Shown in pieces: positions 1 to 11,623 of a stretch of DNA of 64,000 nt (within the stretch, counting starts at the first letter, position 1; each line of letters opens with the position of its first letter). Made by a program: the position numbers and the translations under genes. The notes below the pieces were generated by a model. That model saw only the letters and a program-made list of their open reading frames with translations. It was not told the origin of the DNA and ran no database searches. Source of the DNA: Pontederia crassipes (Eukaryota; Streptophyta; Magnoliopsida; Commelinales; Pontederiaceae); the NCBI GenBank assembly GCA_030549335.1, contig JAUKPH010000027.1, forward strand, positions 248,001-312,000, in the 5' to 3' direction.

Positions 1-878
1 CTTTCTTATGTATTTTAATCTCTCGAGGCCCGGCGTGGTTTGGAATCCAGCGACCCAGTGACGGATGCACTTGTGATAGAACAGAGATTATTTTTTACTG
101 TCACCTCTGAATCCCTGACTCTTATAAATGGCACTTGCTTATTTTGACCATTATTATTTGAATTATAGGGATCAACCTGCCCATTATTAAACTATGTAGT
201 ACTTTAACTAGATAATATAGTTTCAAATTTAAATTTCAAATCTCGGGATTAGTCAGAATTAAATATATAGTAAATACTTAATAGAACATTTCCTTTTAAC
301 TTTTATATTTGTTATTCATTTTTCACTAACTCTAGTCTTTTCTTTGATGAATAAAAGCTGAAATATCTTTGTATTAGAGAAAATATAGTCAAACACGACC
401 TGAAATAAAATTAAAGTAGTCAACCATCATTTTTTGTAAAATCATTTAGAAAAAATTGTGAAATCACGTATAACATCATTTGAAGAATATCTTTATTTTA
501 CTAAAAAAATGAAAATATTCTACTTCTTTTTTTATTTTTTCACCTTTTTTTATTTTTTATTTAACTATATAGTATTATATAATAATATATAATAAATGTA
601 AACTATGTATAATAAAATAATTTAATTATAAAATATGAAATTTATTCCTATTCAACGAAATAAGAGGTAGAATAAAAATATAGTTAGAATACTATATTTT
701 TTAGAATAAAATTTATTATTTTTTTAAAATATATTCTCCAACCAAACGTCTAGAGTTTTTTTTCTGAGGTTTAACTCTAATCCTAATTTAGAAAAAAAGG
801 ATTTTGTATTGAGATGCATGGTTTTATCTTCACTCTATTTATACCAAGAAGACAGTATATATGTAGCCTGCAGTCCTA

Positions 879-935
<57 letters not shown>

Positions 936-2300
936 AAAGATAATAAACGTACACAATTATGACTTTTTTATAATTTATACATAATTTTATTATGTGTGCA
1001 TTATTCTTTTTATTAAATGTCTGTGTAGAGCTCATAATTTATTCTGTGAATTTTAATTTTAACTGCCAACAAGAAAATTTATTTATGTAATACGAGAAAT
1101 TTGGTTTCTTTATAAGAATTCAAGTGTATAAATAAAAATGAGAAATAAATGTGTATAAATAACAATTCAGAACTAAATATATTTTAATTGCTTAATAGAA
1201 CTTCTTTTAAATTTTTTATTTGTTATTAAAGTCTATTTTTTTGTGGGGGCTCGAACAATCTGACTCTAATCTTAATTTTAGAAAACGATTTTATATTGAG
1301 GTGTATGGTTTTATCTTCATTTTTTTATACCAACAAGACAATATATTTAGTGTGCACTTACAAGTGGTCACAAGCCATGTCATGGCTTACCACTGCTCGA
1401 GTTGACTCCCTTTGATAAATGAGTTAGACCTTAATTTACAACTTGATCTTTTAATCTAAATAGATTTACCTTGTTTATATCAAACTAATTCATTAACTTA
1501 TATGGTCAAACTACTATTATTAATATATATTATGAATATAATTTAAATTATATAATCAGATAATTTGTATTATATTATATATATATTAATGAATAAGTCT
1601 TAACAGGGTGTTAAGCTAGACTAGGCTTTTCAAATCTAACAAACAAATTAGGTCCAATTTAATCTTTTGACCTATTACAAGCCTATGTTCTAACAAACAA
1701 ATTAGGCCCAATTTAATTTTAGTATTTATACTAGTCTTTTTTTTTAAGCGCTACCTGTAGTCGTATAAGAAAAAAGGAAAATCATGCACTTCCATGTACG
1801 AGTAAAAAAGAAGAGATAAAGTTTGAAACAGAAACAAATAAGAGGAAAAGAATAAAAGGACCAAAACAAATAGGGAGATAAAAATAAAATAGAAAAAAAG
1901 ATAAATAAAAAATAAAGTTTTAAATTTGGGAGGATTGAATTAAATCCTGAAGTTCCAATTGTTCTCAAATTTCTTCCCTATATATTGAGATCAAAATAAA
2001 GCATGCAGCCCCTTTATTTTCCCTACTAAACGTTCATAATTTCTCCTTTATTTTTGTGCGCCTCTCTCGCCCTCCCCTCAAACGTGATTGCTGCCGCCAA
2101 CAGAGGTAGGGACGCTGACTACCGAACACAAGGGTTGAGACAATGACAAGAGGAAGAAGTAGAAGAAAAGAAAGAGAAAGGAGAACGTGAGGTTTCAACG
2201 AAAACTTCATAAGGTATGGAACTAGGATAGATTCATCGTAGAATTTTGATTTTAGGTTTGAAATATATTCTAATTGATCCCTAATTATAGTATGATGATG
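1..2300. repeat. AT-rich intergenic DNA with decayed internal repeats
   Basis: No gene is recognisable here. Two stretches resemble each other about 480 bp apart (roughly 755-840 and 1245-1330, both reading through 'atggttttatcttca'). A block at about 955-1155 is clearly related to 12560-12770 (shared 'ctgtgaattttaattttaac'), so it belongs to a dispersed repeat family. Around 1620-1720 a short 'caaattaggYccaattta' unit occurs twice. The open frames here are low-complexity and have no family signature. Confidence 0.6.
880..932. repeat. (TTA)n microsatellite
   Basis: About 17 uninterrupted TTA/ATT trinucleotides. The poly-Asn frame it creates on the - strand is an artefact. Confidence 0.97.
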
Positions 2301-2329
2301 CTTGATGCCGATCATCACCGAAAAATATG

Positions 2330-2680
2330 ATCAAAACGTGCACTGCGCGTCCATACAATTTTCTACATAAGAGGACCCGGTCTGAGTTCACCTTAACCCG
2401 GCCCGAGCATGTTCAAACTCGGATCGAGTTCTGTAAACTCGGCCCGGATCCACCATTGCCGACTCTCTCGAAGTTCTACAACAGGACAAACTCGGCCCGG
2501 ATTGAAGACGACCCAACCCGAGTTCCATGCACCATGAAGAGGTCAGGCGCAACGGCTGCCCCGACTCGACAACGACCCAATCCGGCTCGAGTGTAATCCG
2601 AACCCGGTCCGGGTTTAACTCAATCTTTCTTTTAACAGCCCCGATGAACTCGGCCCGAGTTTTGTTTTACTTGGCTCGGG
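2330..2680. repeat. Block rich in CTCGGCCCGAG-type near-palindromes
   Basis: A GC-rich island in AT-rich DNA. Short CpG-containing motifs recur in both orientations (aactcggatcgagtt, actcggcccggat, ctcggcccgagttt, acccggtccgggttt). No protein family is recognisable in the frames that cross it. It may be the subterminal part of a transposon whose ends I could not find. Confidence 0.5.
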
Positions 2681-4212
2681 TTTCGACTGTATGATGTCTA
2701 TTCTTATGATCCTTTGACCCTTAATTCATGTGTTTAATCCTGATTTGAGTCATGATGATTATATTATTTATGTCTTTACTAATGACGATATCTAAGATGA
2801 CCCAATGACTCTTATTATGATGACTTAAATTAGATCAATCATATCGGTGATGACACTGATTCATATCCATCAATGTTGATATATTTATGATGATAATTAA
2901 GATGTTTATGCACATCTGATTAACTCTTATATAATGATGACGATGATTAGGACCCTTGATCAGTGTGATTCGTTAAACCTTTCTTATGGTGACCAAATAT
3001 TGATCATGATCATTGTGTCCTAATAAAGATAAATTAAAAGTTGCAAGATAAAAAATGAAAAATGTTAAATGAAAAGCTCTTATTATGACCACCAATTTGG
3101 TCCTGAAGGACAATGGTGAGGAAACCGGAGTCAAAGTGCTTGGTGAGTTCGACGGCCATCTCAGGCTCCAGGCATGGGGGTAATAGTGGTAGAGCAGTAG
3201 CTGCCCCTGGCTGCAATCCATGTCCTCTAAATAACTACGTTTCAGCCCAAGAGCTTTTGACAGGAATCCGAACAGAGTGGTTCCCAGTAACTTGACATGC
3301 TTGCCGTATTCAAACACTTCATCCCTACAATCAGCGTCGAAATCCTCAGCCAAAGATGTATCCATTCAAGCATGGATTTAGTAATTCACAATTGCTTAAA
3401 TTTGTTTAAAGCAACTGCTATCACAGTGATGAATCGATCTTGGGATTGCATGTTTTAGTAGGTAACTGCAAGATTGTGGCAGCTCTTCGGGGACGGGCAG
3501 ATCGGGGGCCAAGCGGCAATGGAGCTTATCCCTCCAGTTGGCCACCTTCGAAAGGAAAAGATGGTAGTTGCACGAGTATATCACCGCTCGATCGTGCTCC
3601 TGCGAGTACATCGCCGCCTTCTCCTTGTAGGATCCCAAAGGGCATCAAGAGGGGGGATGAATTGGTGTTCAACCGAAAATATCGATTTCACAAAATTCAT
3701 CGCGGAAGCACAAAATCGATTCTTAAAACCTTTGCAATTCAAATTATAACACAATATGAACGAGGAGAGAGAGAGAAATCAAACACAAATAGACGCGGTG
3801 GTTGTTGACGAGGTTCGACCACACCTTGGCCTACATCACCGCTTCGACTTTTCGATCTCGAAATCGCCGGAGATTTCACTAAATTCCTTCCTTTGTTCCA
3901 AATGGGGCAAGGAAGAAAGCCCTTTACATCAATCACCTTTTTTTCCGCTTTGAGAAGCAAGGCAATCTCTCCTTCTAGGAAGCTAGTCTATTTTTCTCGC
4001 TCAAGATGTAAGACTTTGAACTTCTTTTACACAGAAGCTCTCTCGTTTTTTTTAACAAAAGTGTTTCTCTCTTTTACAAAACTAAGCTCATAAGAGAAGA
4101 AGAGAGAAAGAATGAGAAAACTATAAAATAAAAATTTCAAGAAATGATCTCTCTTTGACAACTTGAAGTTTTTTTTGAATGAATGAGTAGCTTTGCTTCT
4201 GGCTTTGACACT

Positions 4213-4222
4213 CCTTTTATAG
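4213..4222 (-). promoter_or_regulatory. LTR TATA box
   Basis: The - strand reads CTATAAAAGG within the solo LTR, about 555 bp from its 5' end. This is a standard plant TATA box and orients the LTR. Confidence 0.6.
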
Positions 4223-4309
4223 TCTTCAATGTGTGAAAAATTCGTCCAGAAATTATTCTATAAATTCCTTTTTCAAATTTGACCGTTACTGTTCATTTGA
4301 CTCGGAAGC

Positions 4310-4515
4310 CAATCGACTGCACTTCTGGACCGGTCGACCGGTCTATGTGACCGTTGCGCGTTTTCTTCAACTTCTGCGCTTGATCGGTCGACCGGACTGT
4401 CGACTGGCATGTCGATCGGTATTGTCTCGACGTCATCCAGAGCAGGCTCAGTAGTTATCGGTCGATCGACATCTTCTATTCAGTCGACTGGCCTTTTTTG
4501 CGTCGATCGACAAGT
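4310..4515. repeat. GGTCGACC palindrome cluster in the LTR U3
   Basis: At least seven variants of the self-complementary core gGTCGACc or GTCGATCGAC lie in about 200 bp (accggtcgaccggt, cggtcgaccgga, gtcgactgg, cggtcgatcgac and others), directly upstream of the LTR TATA box. The position suggests an enhancer-type array, but no function is demonstrated. Confidence 0.7.
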
Positions 4516-5159
4516 TGACCAACCTGCACTCTTTTGATCATAACTTTCTGCACTATTATCCAAATTAGATGATCTTGAAGTCTATGGAAAGCTAACGAAA
4601 TTCTCTACATTTTGCATTCATCCAAAACTAATGAGATTAGTGACAATTATTTAATCAAAGCATAGAGCATAAAGTTATCTATTTTTCTTTAAACTTTTTT
4701 AGCATTTCAACTTTAATCTTTCGAAGTTTGTTTCATCAAAATATAATTTTATATGTCATTAAAACTTTGACCCAACACTCCTCGTTCGGTCCCTCGTGGA
4801 ACGCCCTCATGGCCTCCACGATCGTTGTCATGGCCGCCGTCGGCACGTCGTGTCCGACCACCTCGAACCTCCAATTCTCGTAGGCACGCCGGATCTCCTC
4901 CACCACCTCCTCTCTGCTGCAGCCGAGGTCTATCGTAGGAATTTGAAGTTCACCGTGGTCGATGGCACTCCCTGATGGGATGCGATCCTCCGGGGCGACA
5001 ACGAAGATGCGGGGAGCTTGGTGACGCCGGCGGCCACTAGACAGCTTTCATCTCATCGAAGGCTTTGAGTTTCGCCGCCCGGTCGTATCCCATCATTGCC
5101 GTACTGGATGCTGCCATCGTTTTGGGTGTCGTGACTGGAGAGGATTGTATGGCATTGAA

Positions 5160-5690
5160 TATCATACTACATACAACAGTAGAGCTTAAAAAACTCTCAC
5201 ATATAAAATGATAATATTATAATTATATAATCATGAATAATTAGTTATTAGAAAACATAAAATTTTATTTATTTATATTTTTAAATTCTATATTTGTCAC
5301 TATAAATAGAGCGATTTTTAATTTCATTTGCATACTCCACGTCTTCTTTGAATATAAAGAATACGTGTGAATCTATAAATATATATTTGTGTGTGATAAA
5401 AAAATATTTATATATAATTTTGTTCATCTAATAAAAAAGTTAAATGTTATAAGAAAAATATTTATATATAATTTCTCTCACATAATAAAATATTAAATAA
5501 TGTAAGAGGCTTTTATTTTATATTTACATACTCGAGTGACGATCAGGTATGGGCTGACTCCGGTCAGTTACTGCTGTTAGTTATGGGCTGACTTTGCCAG
5601 TTATGATGATGATGGACGAGTTGAGGCAGACCTCCCCGTAGATTGAAATATATTCTAAATAAGTAAAAAATAAATAATAAGATGATGGAC
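5160..5690. other. AT-rich DNA without recognisable gene
   Basis: This is low-complexity sequence with a short repeated segment: 'aaaaatatttatatataattt' recurs near 5400 and 5455. No coding signal was seen. Confidence 0.5.
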
Positions 5691-5935
5691 GTGAACAAGA
5701 CCTCACGGGGCGTGAGTGATGGACGTGAGTGGTTTGCTGACGAGAAAACAGCTCACATTCCTCACGACCCATGAAAAAGTAATGACGCCTCGTGAAAACA
5801 ACGTTTAATGACTCGTAAACATATGCAGAGTCGTGAGTCGAGTAGAACATGTGCCGACAAGACTGCGAAAGCCACTTACGACCCATGAGATATATTTAAT
5901 GGCTCATGATACTTATATATGTAGAATGTTGAATT
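5690..5935. repeat. Segment A, copy 1
   Basis: This is close to 10668-10915 over about 245 bp (shared gtgaacaagacctca, gtggtttgctgacgagaaaa, gactgcgaaagccacttacg). From here to about 6370 the sequence is studded with gaCCCGTGA-like motifs about every 30 bp. Confidence 0.85.
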
Positions 5936-6616
5936 TATTCTAACGACTCACTATACGTAGACACGTGGGATGTTGAACTCACTGTCAACACCCGTGAAAT
6001 TAGTCTAATGACCCATGACCAGTTGAGTACGTGGATAAGGGCATTTTGAGAGACTCGTGTAAACTTTCTAACGAACCGCGACTAGCCGGGCATGTTGATT
6101 GAACATTGGTGAGACCCGTGAACCTATTTTAACGACCCATCATGAGTTTTGTGAGAACAATTGCACCTATTGGGTGTCCCGTGATATTTCTGTAACGACC
6201 CGTGATATATGAAAAGTGGGGTCTAAACCTACTGTGAGACCCGTGACAACTTGGTCATGCCCGTGAAACTTGACATTTTCATAAAAATAGTTATTGTGAC
6301 CCTCGTGATGAATGGTGCACGACCCCTAAGTACAGAAATAATGCCCGTGATATGTAAATAATGACACATGATATTTTTTTAAACCTATCAAGAATGATCA
6401 ATAAAAATACGAAAAATAAAAATAAAACAACTAAGACACTAAATTAAGAAAAAAGAAAAACTAATCTAATCAAATGAAAATTAAAATCCAAACTAAGAGA
6501 TAAAGGTAAAAGAATAGTTCTAAATTAAAGTCATTAGCTTGACTATGATATTGCATATGCTAAGACTAAAATAAGATGATTAATTAGAATAAATATATGA
6601 ATTTGCAATTAAGGAA

Positions 6617-7129
6617 CTATCTCACCGGAATTATTTGATGTGATCGTGAACGCTCGATGTGGTGAGGCTCAGCGATGTGGTGAGGCTCATCGTCCGGTGG
6701 TGAAAGTTCTTCAAGTATAGTAATGTTCTTATAGCTCATCTTTCGTACTTGTCCATCTTCAATCAAGTATTCACTTATCTCCTTTACACACCATCTCGTA
6801 GTTTCGGTCCTTGCTGAAGACTTTGTTTTTGGATGCTCTCTTCTTTGATATGAATATTGATGGTGGCATGGGCACATGATGGTCGAAGGGCTCTCGTCAA
6901 TTTTCTTTGGTGTATTAGAATTTAGAGAAGTCAATTGTACAACTTGACTCTCTAATTCATGTAGCTTTGCCTTCAAAGCATCGAACTTGAGCTTTGTATC
7001 GAATGATCGAATCGAATCATCCACTTCAATTTGTTTTTGAATTTGTGTCAATTGGGTTATCAAGTTTTGAATATGTAGGTCTTGTACTTGTAACTTTCTT
7101 TCAATTGTTGTAATAAGTTGACACATCAT
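6617..7129 (-). CDS. Coiled-coil ORF inside the gypsy-like element (170 aa), probable relic
   Basis: The - strand frame begins MMCQLITTIERKLQVQDLH and is rich in heptad-like Leu/Ile spacing over the first 90 residues, then becomes polar with a short CPCHHQY stretch. It lies about 500 bp downstream of the primer-binding-site-like sequence, where a gag-type ORF of the element would start. An upstream frame containing MGKKKMSTNQK near 7460 may be its original N-terminus. I recognise no named domain. It is probably a gag remnant or accessory ORF rather than a host gene. Confidence 0.4.
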   Translation of the reverse strand: MMCQLITTIERKLQVQDLHIQNLITQLTQIQKQIEVDDSIRSFDTKLKFDALKAKLHELESQVVQLTSLNSNTPKKIDESPSTIMCPCHHQYSYQRREHPKTKSSARTETTRWCVKEISEYLIEDGQVRKMSYKNITILEELSPPDDEPHHIAEPHHIERSRSHQIIPVR

Positions 7130-7610
7130 CCCTTCGACATCAATTTTTGGCTCAGCTGAAGGTTTTGAATTAAGAAGTGATGTGACATCCTCTTGTCTTT
7201 CCTTACTTTGATGCCGTAAATTTAAAAGTTAACTCTCCAGATATTTGATTTGATATGATTGCTTGGAGAGTTGTTTTAGTAGGGGATTCAACTTGCTTGT
7301 GGTGATGGCTTCTGGGTCTAGAAAGAAATTTTCATAATCAATTTGTTGAGACATCTTCATGTTGTTCTGACTTGTTGTTGCCTCATTGTGAACTTTATGT
7401 TATTGGAAAACAGTGTTATCTTCCTCAATTTTTTGATTGGTGGACATTTTCTTCTTTCCCATTGAGAATGTATTGATATGAGCGTGAGAGTTAAGTCGTG
7501 TACAAATGATGTAAACCTGAAAACTTTACACAACTAGAAGAACAAGTAAAAGCAAAAGAAAAATATAGTCTTAAAGTGGCATAAAATAAGCGTAGTAAGT
7601 AAAGAATAGT

Positions 7611-7629
7611 TCCCTGGCAACGGCCTAAA
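7611..7629 (-). other. Degenerate primer-binding site (tRNA-Asp type)
   Basis: The plus strand reads tccctggcaacggcctaaa. The 3' end of plant tRNA-Asp is CCCCGGCAACGGCGCCA, which is the usual primer of Athila/Tat-type gypsy elements. Two or three bases have decayed. Confidence 0.55.
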
Positions 7630-8599
7630 AAACTTGATGCGAGAATGATAACAACTAAATGCTAGCAAGTGCACTAGTTGATCAAGTAATAAAGTGTAAA
7701 AGTGAAGTGTCGAACCCATGAGGAATTAACTTATTTAACTAAACAAATTTCAGAGGTCAATAGGAGACAACATGATTTGGGGAAGAAATGTGCAGAAAAT
7801 AAAATTACAAAAAAGTAAAGACTAAAATTAAATTAATCTAATCTAATCTACTGATGCATAAGGCTTAGGACGATAAATGAAAGTGTAGACAAACTTAATT
7901 GACCAAATATTACAAGTTAGTTTCTAACGACAGATTAGAGTCTACTGAAATTATTGATTTCCATCTAGGATCAATCAACCTATCTTAATTCAAATTAGAT
8001 CAAGACTACTCCTTCAAGGATCATAATCTAATCAAACATGAGATTAAGATGCATTAAAATATAATCTCTAAATTATTATCACTCATAATATAGTAATGAT
8101 TAATAAACCGCACAACTAATATTCCTTCAAGGATTTTACGAGTTGTGACATGCAATACTTGAACTTAAAAGTCAAGAATCAATTCCATAGAAATCATGCA
8201 CTCAAAAGTAACTACTCCTACAAGGATGATAGCTAACTTAGAAAACCATTAATCTCTAAAAAAGCATAATAACAGCATGCATATTCGAAAGAAAAATGAA
8301 CTATAATCAATTATGAAATAAGGTTTAACACATTGTCTTTATCGATTAAAACTATTATAATTGTCTCAAACAAAAAAAATAAAACTAAAGGATCCAAACT
8401 ATTAAAGCTAGAAAGATATATCAAGTAAGTATGAGATCATCCAAACATGAAATAGAACAGAGAGTACTCTCAGGAACGTCAATGAACTACTGCCCGGTCC
8501 TCTTCTAGAGTCAATCGAGCAGAAATTTTCTCGATGAGCCTTCTGAATTCTCTCATGTTCTTGGCTTCAAAACTCTGGTTGCAGGCCCTAGCATTCTCT

Positions 8600-9353
8600 T
8601 TTTTTATTGTAGAAGGCCTTTATTTATATGGGTTTGAGTTTCCACATAATTGAAGAAGAAACGAAAATCTTTTTTATGTGAAATAAGGAAAAATTGAATC
8701 TGAATTAGTTCTGAAATTTGGCCTTGTCAAACTCTGAAATTTAAGTCATAATATGTTTCTAAATCATTCTAGGATAATATAATATGAGTAGGAATCCTTG
8801 CGCACTTTAAATTCTTTCAAAAATCTATCCAAATTTAGAATCTGGGGTCTATCACAGCCTGTTACATAATTTTAACGACTTAAACAGAGTCCGAATCGAG
8901 TTAGAAATGAGTTTTCACAGTCTGATTTTCACAGTACTTATAGTGTTAAAATTATGGATTTCACAGCCCGTAAAAAGTCTAGTCACGGTCCGTATCTCGA
9001 GCACCTTTCTGGGTGAAAAAATTACATTTTAACGACCTGTTAAAGCATTTACGACCATGTTTCACGGCCCGTTAAAAGTTCTTCACGGTCCGTGACAACA
9101 TATTTTCAGCCCTAGCAAGCTTCCTTGTCTTTCACTTTTTGACTCCGTTTGAACTTCGATTTGAGCGTGATTTTCTCCATTGACTTCATAATTTAATTTT
9201 CTTGCTTTCTAGATAGTAAAATATAACATTTGGGTAGATTTTAATTTTTGTAAAATTAATGTAAATAAGTCCATAAAATGATGCATGCTATTAGAAAATG
9301 ATTTGAAATGAGATTAAATGTATTACTAAATATATGTTGTATTTTGCATGCAT
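8600..9353 (-). repeat. LTR-like segment B, copy 1
   Basis: Matches 10945-11969 (shared aaggcct/tatttata, gaagaagaaacgaaaa, atgagtaggaatccttg, ttttgactccgtttgaactt, tattttgcatgcat). On the - strand it starts TGATGCATGC directly after a polypurine tract and contains TATAAATA. It includes the intact 'cctttctgggtgaaaaaatt' site that is occupied by a hAT MITE in copy 2. Confidence 0.85.
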
Positions 9354-10667
9354 CAAACTCCCCCAAGCTTAGATATTTGCTTATCCTTAAGCAATGTTCA
9401 AGACAAAGCTCCAACCAAGAAGGTCAATCATCGCTTCCACACTGTCAGTCAATTATTTTTCTTAACACTAAATTTTATACAGAGTATCTCTTCATCATTC
9501 CAATGACACAGCCTTGTAGAATTTTTGAATATTAGACATATTTAAACTCATCGAAGTTCAGCTCGTGCAAGAAAATACACAGTCTATCAAATAAGAATCT
9601 CAATATTAAAAACATAAGTGCATACTGAGCTTATGTATTTTTGCTTTAGAACTTATTCACTTTAAAACTTTTGATATTTTCATTCACTTTTTTTTTCTTT
9701 TGTTGCTTTGGTACTTATGTGCTTCTCCATATTGCACAAGGTGGTCTATGTAACGGGCTTGGATCGATGGATCTTAGAGCAGTTGCCCTTAGGTCGTCAG
9801 GCAAGAATCCCTACGGATCTAATCACCCGGACACATCAAGATTCCGGATAACACTTTTGTACTTCTTTATTTTATTTTGTTAGGGTTCAACTAACCCTCT
9901 TATCTCATTTCGTACTTTATTTTCTTTATTTTTACTATAAGCTTAATAAACACTTAAATGTTCAACAAAGAGGCAATTATTATCAAGACTAAAGAAAAAT
10001 AGAAGAAAAGAGAATGAACAAAAATTTGTTGTCAAAATATTCATAGTTCTACTTAGCAAAATTCACATTACAAATACTCAATACTAAGGCGATAAAAAAT
10101 AAAATAATAGTGCTTTGAATTTCATTAACTAGCAGAATGTCCTTGAATAATGTTTGAAAATAAAAAAAATATTAAGACATGAGAAAGAATGATATGCAAA
10201 TTGAATATGCAAATAATAGATAAAATATGATAGAACATGTGCATGTATTGCAATATAAAAAGATAGGCATGATGCATGAAAATGCAAACTCCCCCAAGCT
10301 TGAACTCAACACTGTCCTCAGTGTTGAAAATCAAATCCAAAAAAAAGAAGTATAAAAATAATATAGAAATAATAAAAGGAGGAAATAAAAAGAAACAACC
10401 TAAAATATCCCAATGTGATGGATGTGGAAGCCGAAGTGAGAAGCCAATGTATGGTTCGGGTGTCAAGTATATAGTGAAGTTGTCAATGTTGAATAGCCTT
10501 TATAATGATTGTATGTGTTGCTGATCGGGTGTCAAGTATATAGTGAAGTTGTCAATCAGGTGGTCGGAGAAGATGATTGGAGCGCCGATGCTGCTCGAAT
10601 GATAAGGCATGAAGGAGAGACATCACAGACTTGCTTATAAAATAAGAAAACAAATGGGCCGTGAACA

Positions 10668-10915
10668 AGACCTCATGAGGCGTGAGTGATGGACGTGAGT
10701 GGTTTGCTGACGAGAAAATGGCTCGCATTCCTCACGGCCCATGAAAAAGTAATGATTCCCCATGAAAACAATGTTTAACGACTCGTAAAACATATGCGGG
10801 GTCATGAGTCGGGTAGAGCATGGGTTGACAAGACTGCGAAAGCCACTTACGACCCGTGAGATATATTTAATGGTCCGTGATACTTAGATACGTAGAATGT
10901 TGAACTCACCGTGAG
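10668..10915. repeat. Segment A, copy 2
   Basis: Matches 5690-5935. Here the segment is joined directly to the LTR-like segment at 10945, whereas in copy 1 the two are about 2.6 kb apart. This points to a deletion in this copy. Confidence 0.85.
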
Positions 10916-11362
10916 ACCTGTGAACTTATTCTAACGACTCATAGTACGTTGTAAAAGGCCTCTATTTATAGGAGTTTGAGTTTTCATGTGATTGCAGAAG
11001 AAACGAAAACCTTTTTTATGTGAAATAAGGAAAATTCAAATCTGAATTAGTTCTAAAATATTGACATTGTCAAACTCCGAAATTTGGGTCATAATATGTT
11101 TTCAAATCATCATAAGATCATATAATATGAGTAGGAATCCTTGTGCACTTCAAATTCTTCCAAAAATCTATCCAAATCTCAAATATGGAGTCGGTCACAA
11201 CTTGTTACATGATTTTAAAGACTTAAACAAAGTCCAAATCGGGTTAGAAATTAATTTTCACGGCCCGTTACAAAGTTTTCACGGCCCTTACACTGTTAAA
11301 ATTGTGGATTTCATAGCTCGTGAAAGTCTAGTCACAACCCGTGTCTTGGGTACCTTTCTGGG

Positions 11363-11623
11363 CAGGGGCGGACCCACATATAGTTTGAGGGGGGCCCTGC
11401 CCCCCCCCCCCCCCCCCTAATTTTTTAAAATTTAATTAATTAAATATACTTATATGTAATTTAAGGGATAAAAATCACTTTGGCCCCTCTTAAAAAGTAT
11501 TTGGTGTACAATTCTTGCATAAGTTGTCTATTGGTACAGTGGTTGAGTGCCTCATCTCTTAGATGAGAGGTCGTGGAATCAAAACTTTGGCCCCCCAAGT
11601 TTTTGGTTCTCGGTCCGCCCCTG
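11363..11623. mobile_element. hAT-type MITE (261 bp) with tRNA-like interior
   Basis: Terminal inverted repeats CAGGGGCGGACC ... GGTCCGCCCCTG are flanked by a perfect 8-bp duplication TTTCTGGG (11355-11362 and 11624-11631). The related segment at about 9006 has the uninterrupted site cctttctgggtgaaaaa, which gives direct evidence of insertion. The element contains an 18-base C run (11400-11417) and a tRNA-like stretch, and has no coding capacity. Confidence 0.96.
11525..11590 (+). pseudogene. tRNA-Lys(CUU)-like sequence inside the hAT MITE
   Basis: The stretch has an A-box-like tggtacagtggttgag and a perfect 5-bp anticodon stem (ctcat/atgag) around the 7-base loop CTCTTAG. That loop has T33, anticodon CTT and a purine at position 37. 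The T arm is degenerate (gtggaatcaaaac lacks the GGTTCGANTCC box), so it is unlikely to be a working tRNA gene. It looks like a tRNA-derived segment carried by this MITE. Confidence 0.5.

Larger units (their letters stand above)
3626..4777 (-). mobile_element. Solo LTR (1152 bp) inserted in the dioxygenase pseudogene
   Basis: The element begins TGTTGGGTCAAAG and ends GGATCCTACA on the - strand, giving the canonical TG...CA termini. It is flanked by a perfect 5-bp duplication, AGGAG in gene orientation (CTCCT at 3621-3625 and 4778-4782). Removing the element and one copy restores a continuous NEEKAAMYSQ reading across the site. A TATA box (CTATAAAAGG, plus-strand 4213-4222) fits an LTR promoter read on the - strand, so U3 lies at about 4777-4230. 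U3 contains a cluster of GGTCGACC-type palindromes. No internal region is present, so this is a solo LTR left by LTR-LTR recombination. The superfamily cannot be fixed from the LTR alone. Confidence 0.93.
3080..5117 (-). pseudogene. 2-oxoglutarate/Fe(II) dioxygenase (ACC-oxidase-homolog type) pseudogene, split by a solo LTR
   Basis: Plant soluble 2-oxoglutarate-dependent dioxygenases of this group hydroxylate small secondary metabolites. The - strand N-terminus starts at 5117 (MAASSTAMMGYDRAAKLKAF) and continues with recognisable pieces such as APEDRIPSG, REEVVEEIRRAYENW and FHEGPNEE down to 4783. It resumes at 3625 with KAAMYSQEHDRAV and ANWRD, reaching a donor-like site near 3466. A second exon from about 3333 shows DEVFEYGKHVKLLG, ALGLKRSYL and HFDSGFLTIVLQDQIGG. 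Breaks: a deletion and frameshift soon after residue 24, a 1-bp loss near 'ctcccc' in exon 1, a 1-bp loss in the 'yyPPCPEPE' region of exon 2 (about 3180), the LTR insertion, and no C-terminal exon with the HxD...H iron site. The exact subfamily is uncertain. Confidence 0.88.

Noticed and set aside
835-1035. Poly-Asn ORF
   Set aside because: Produced by the TTA microsatellite.
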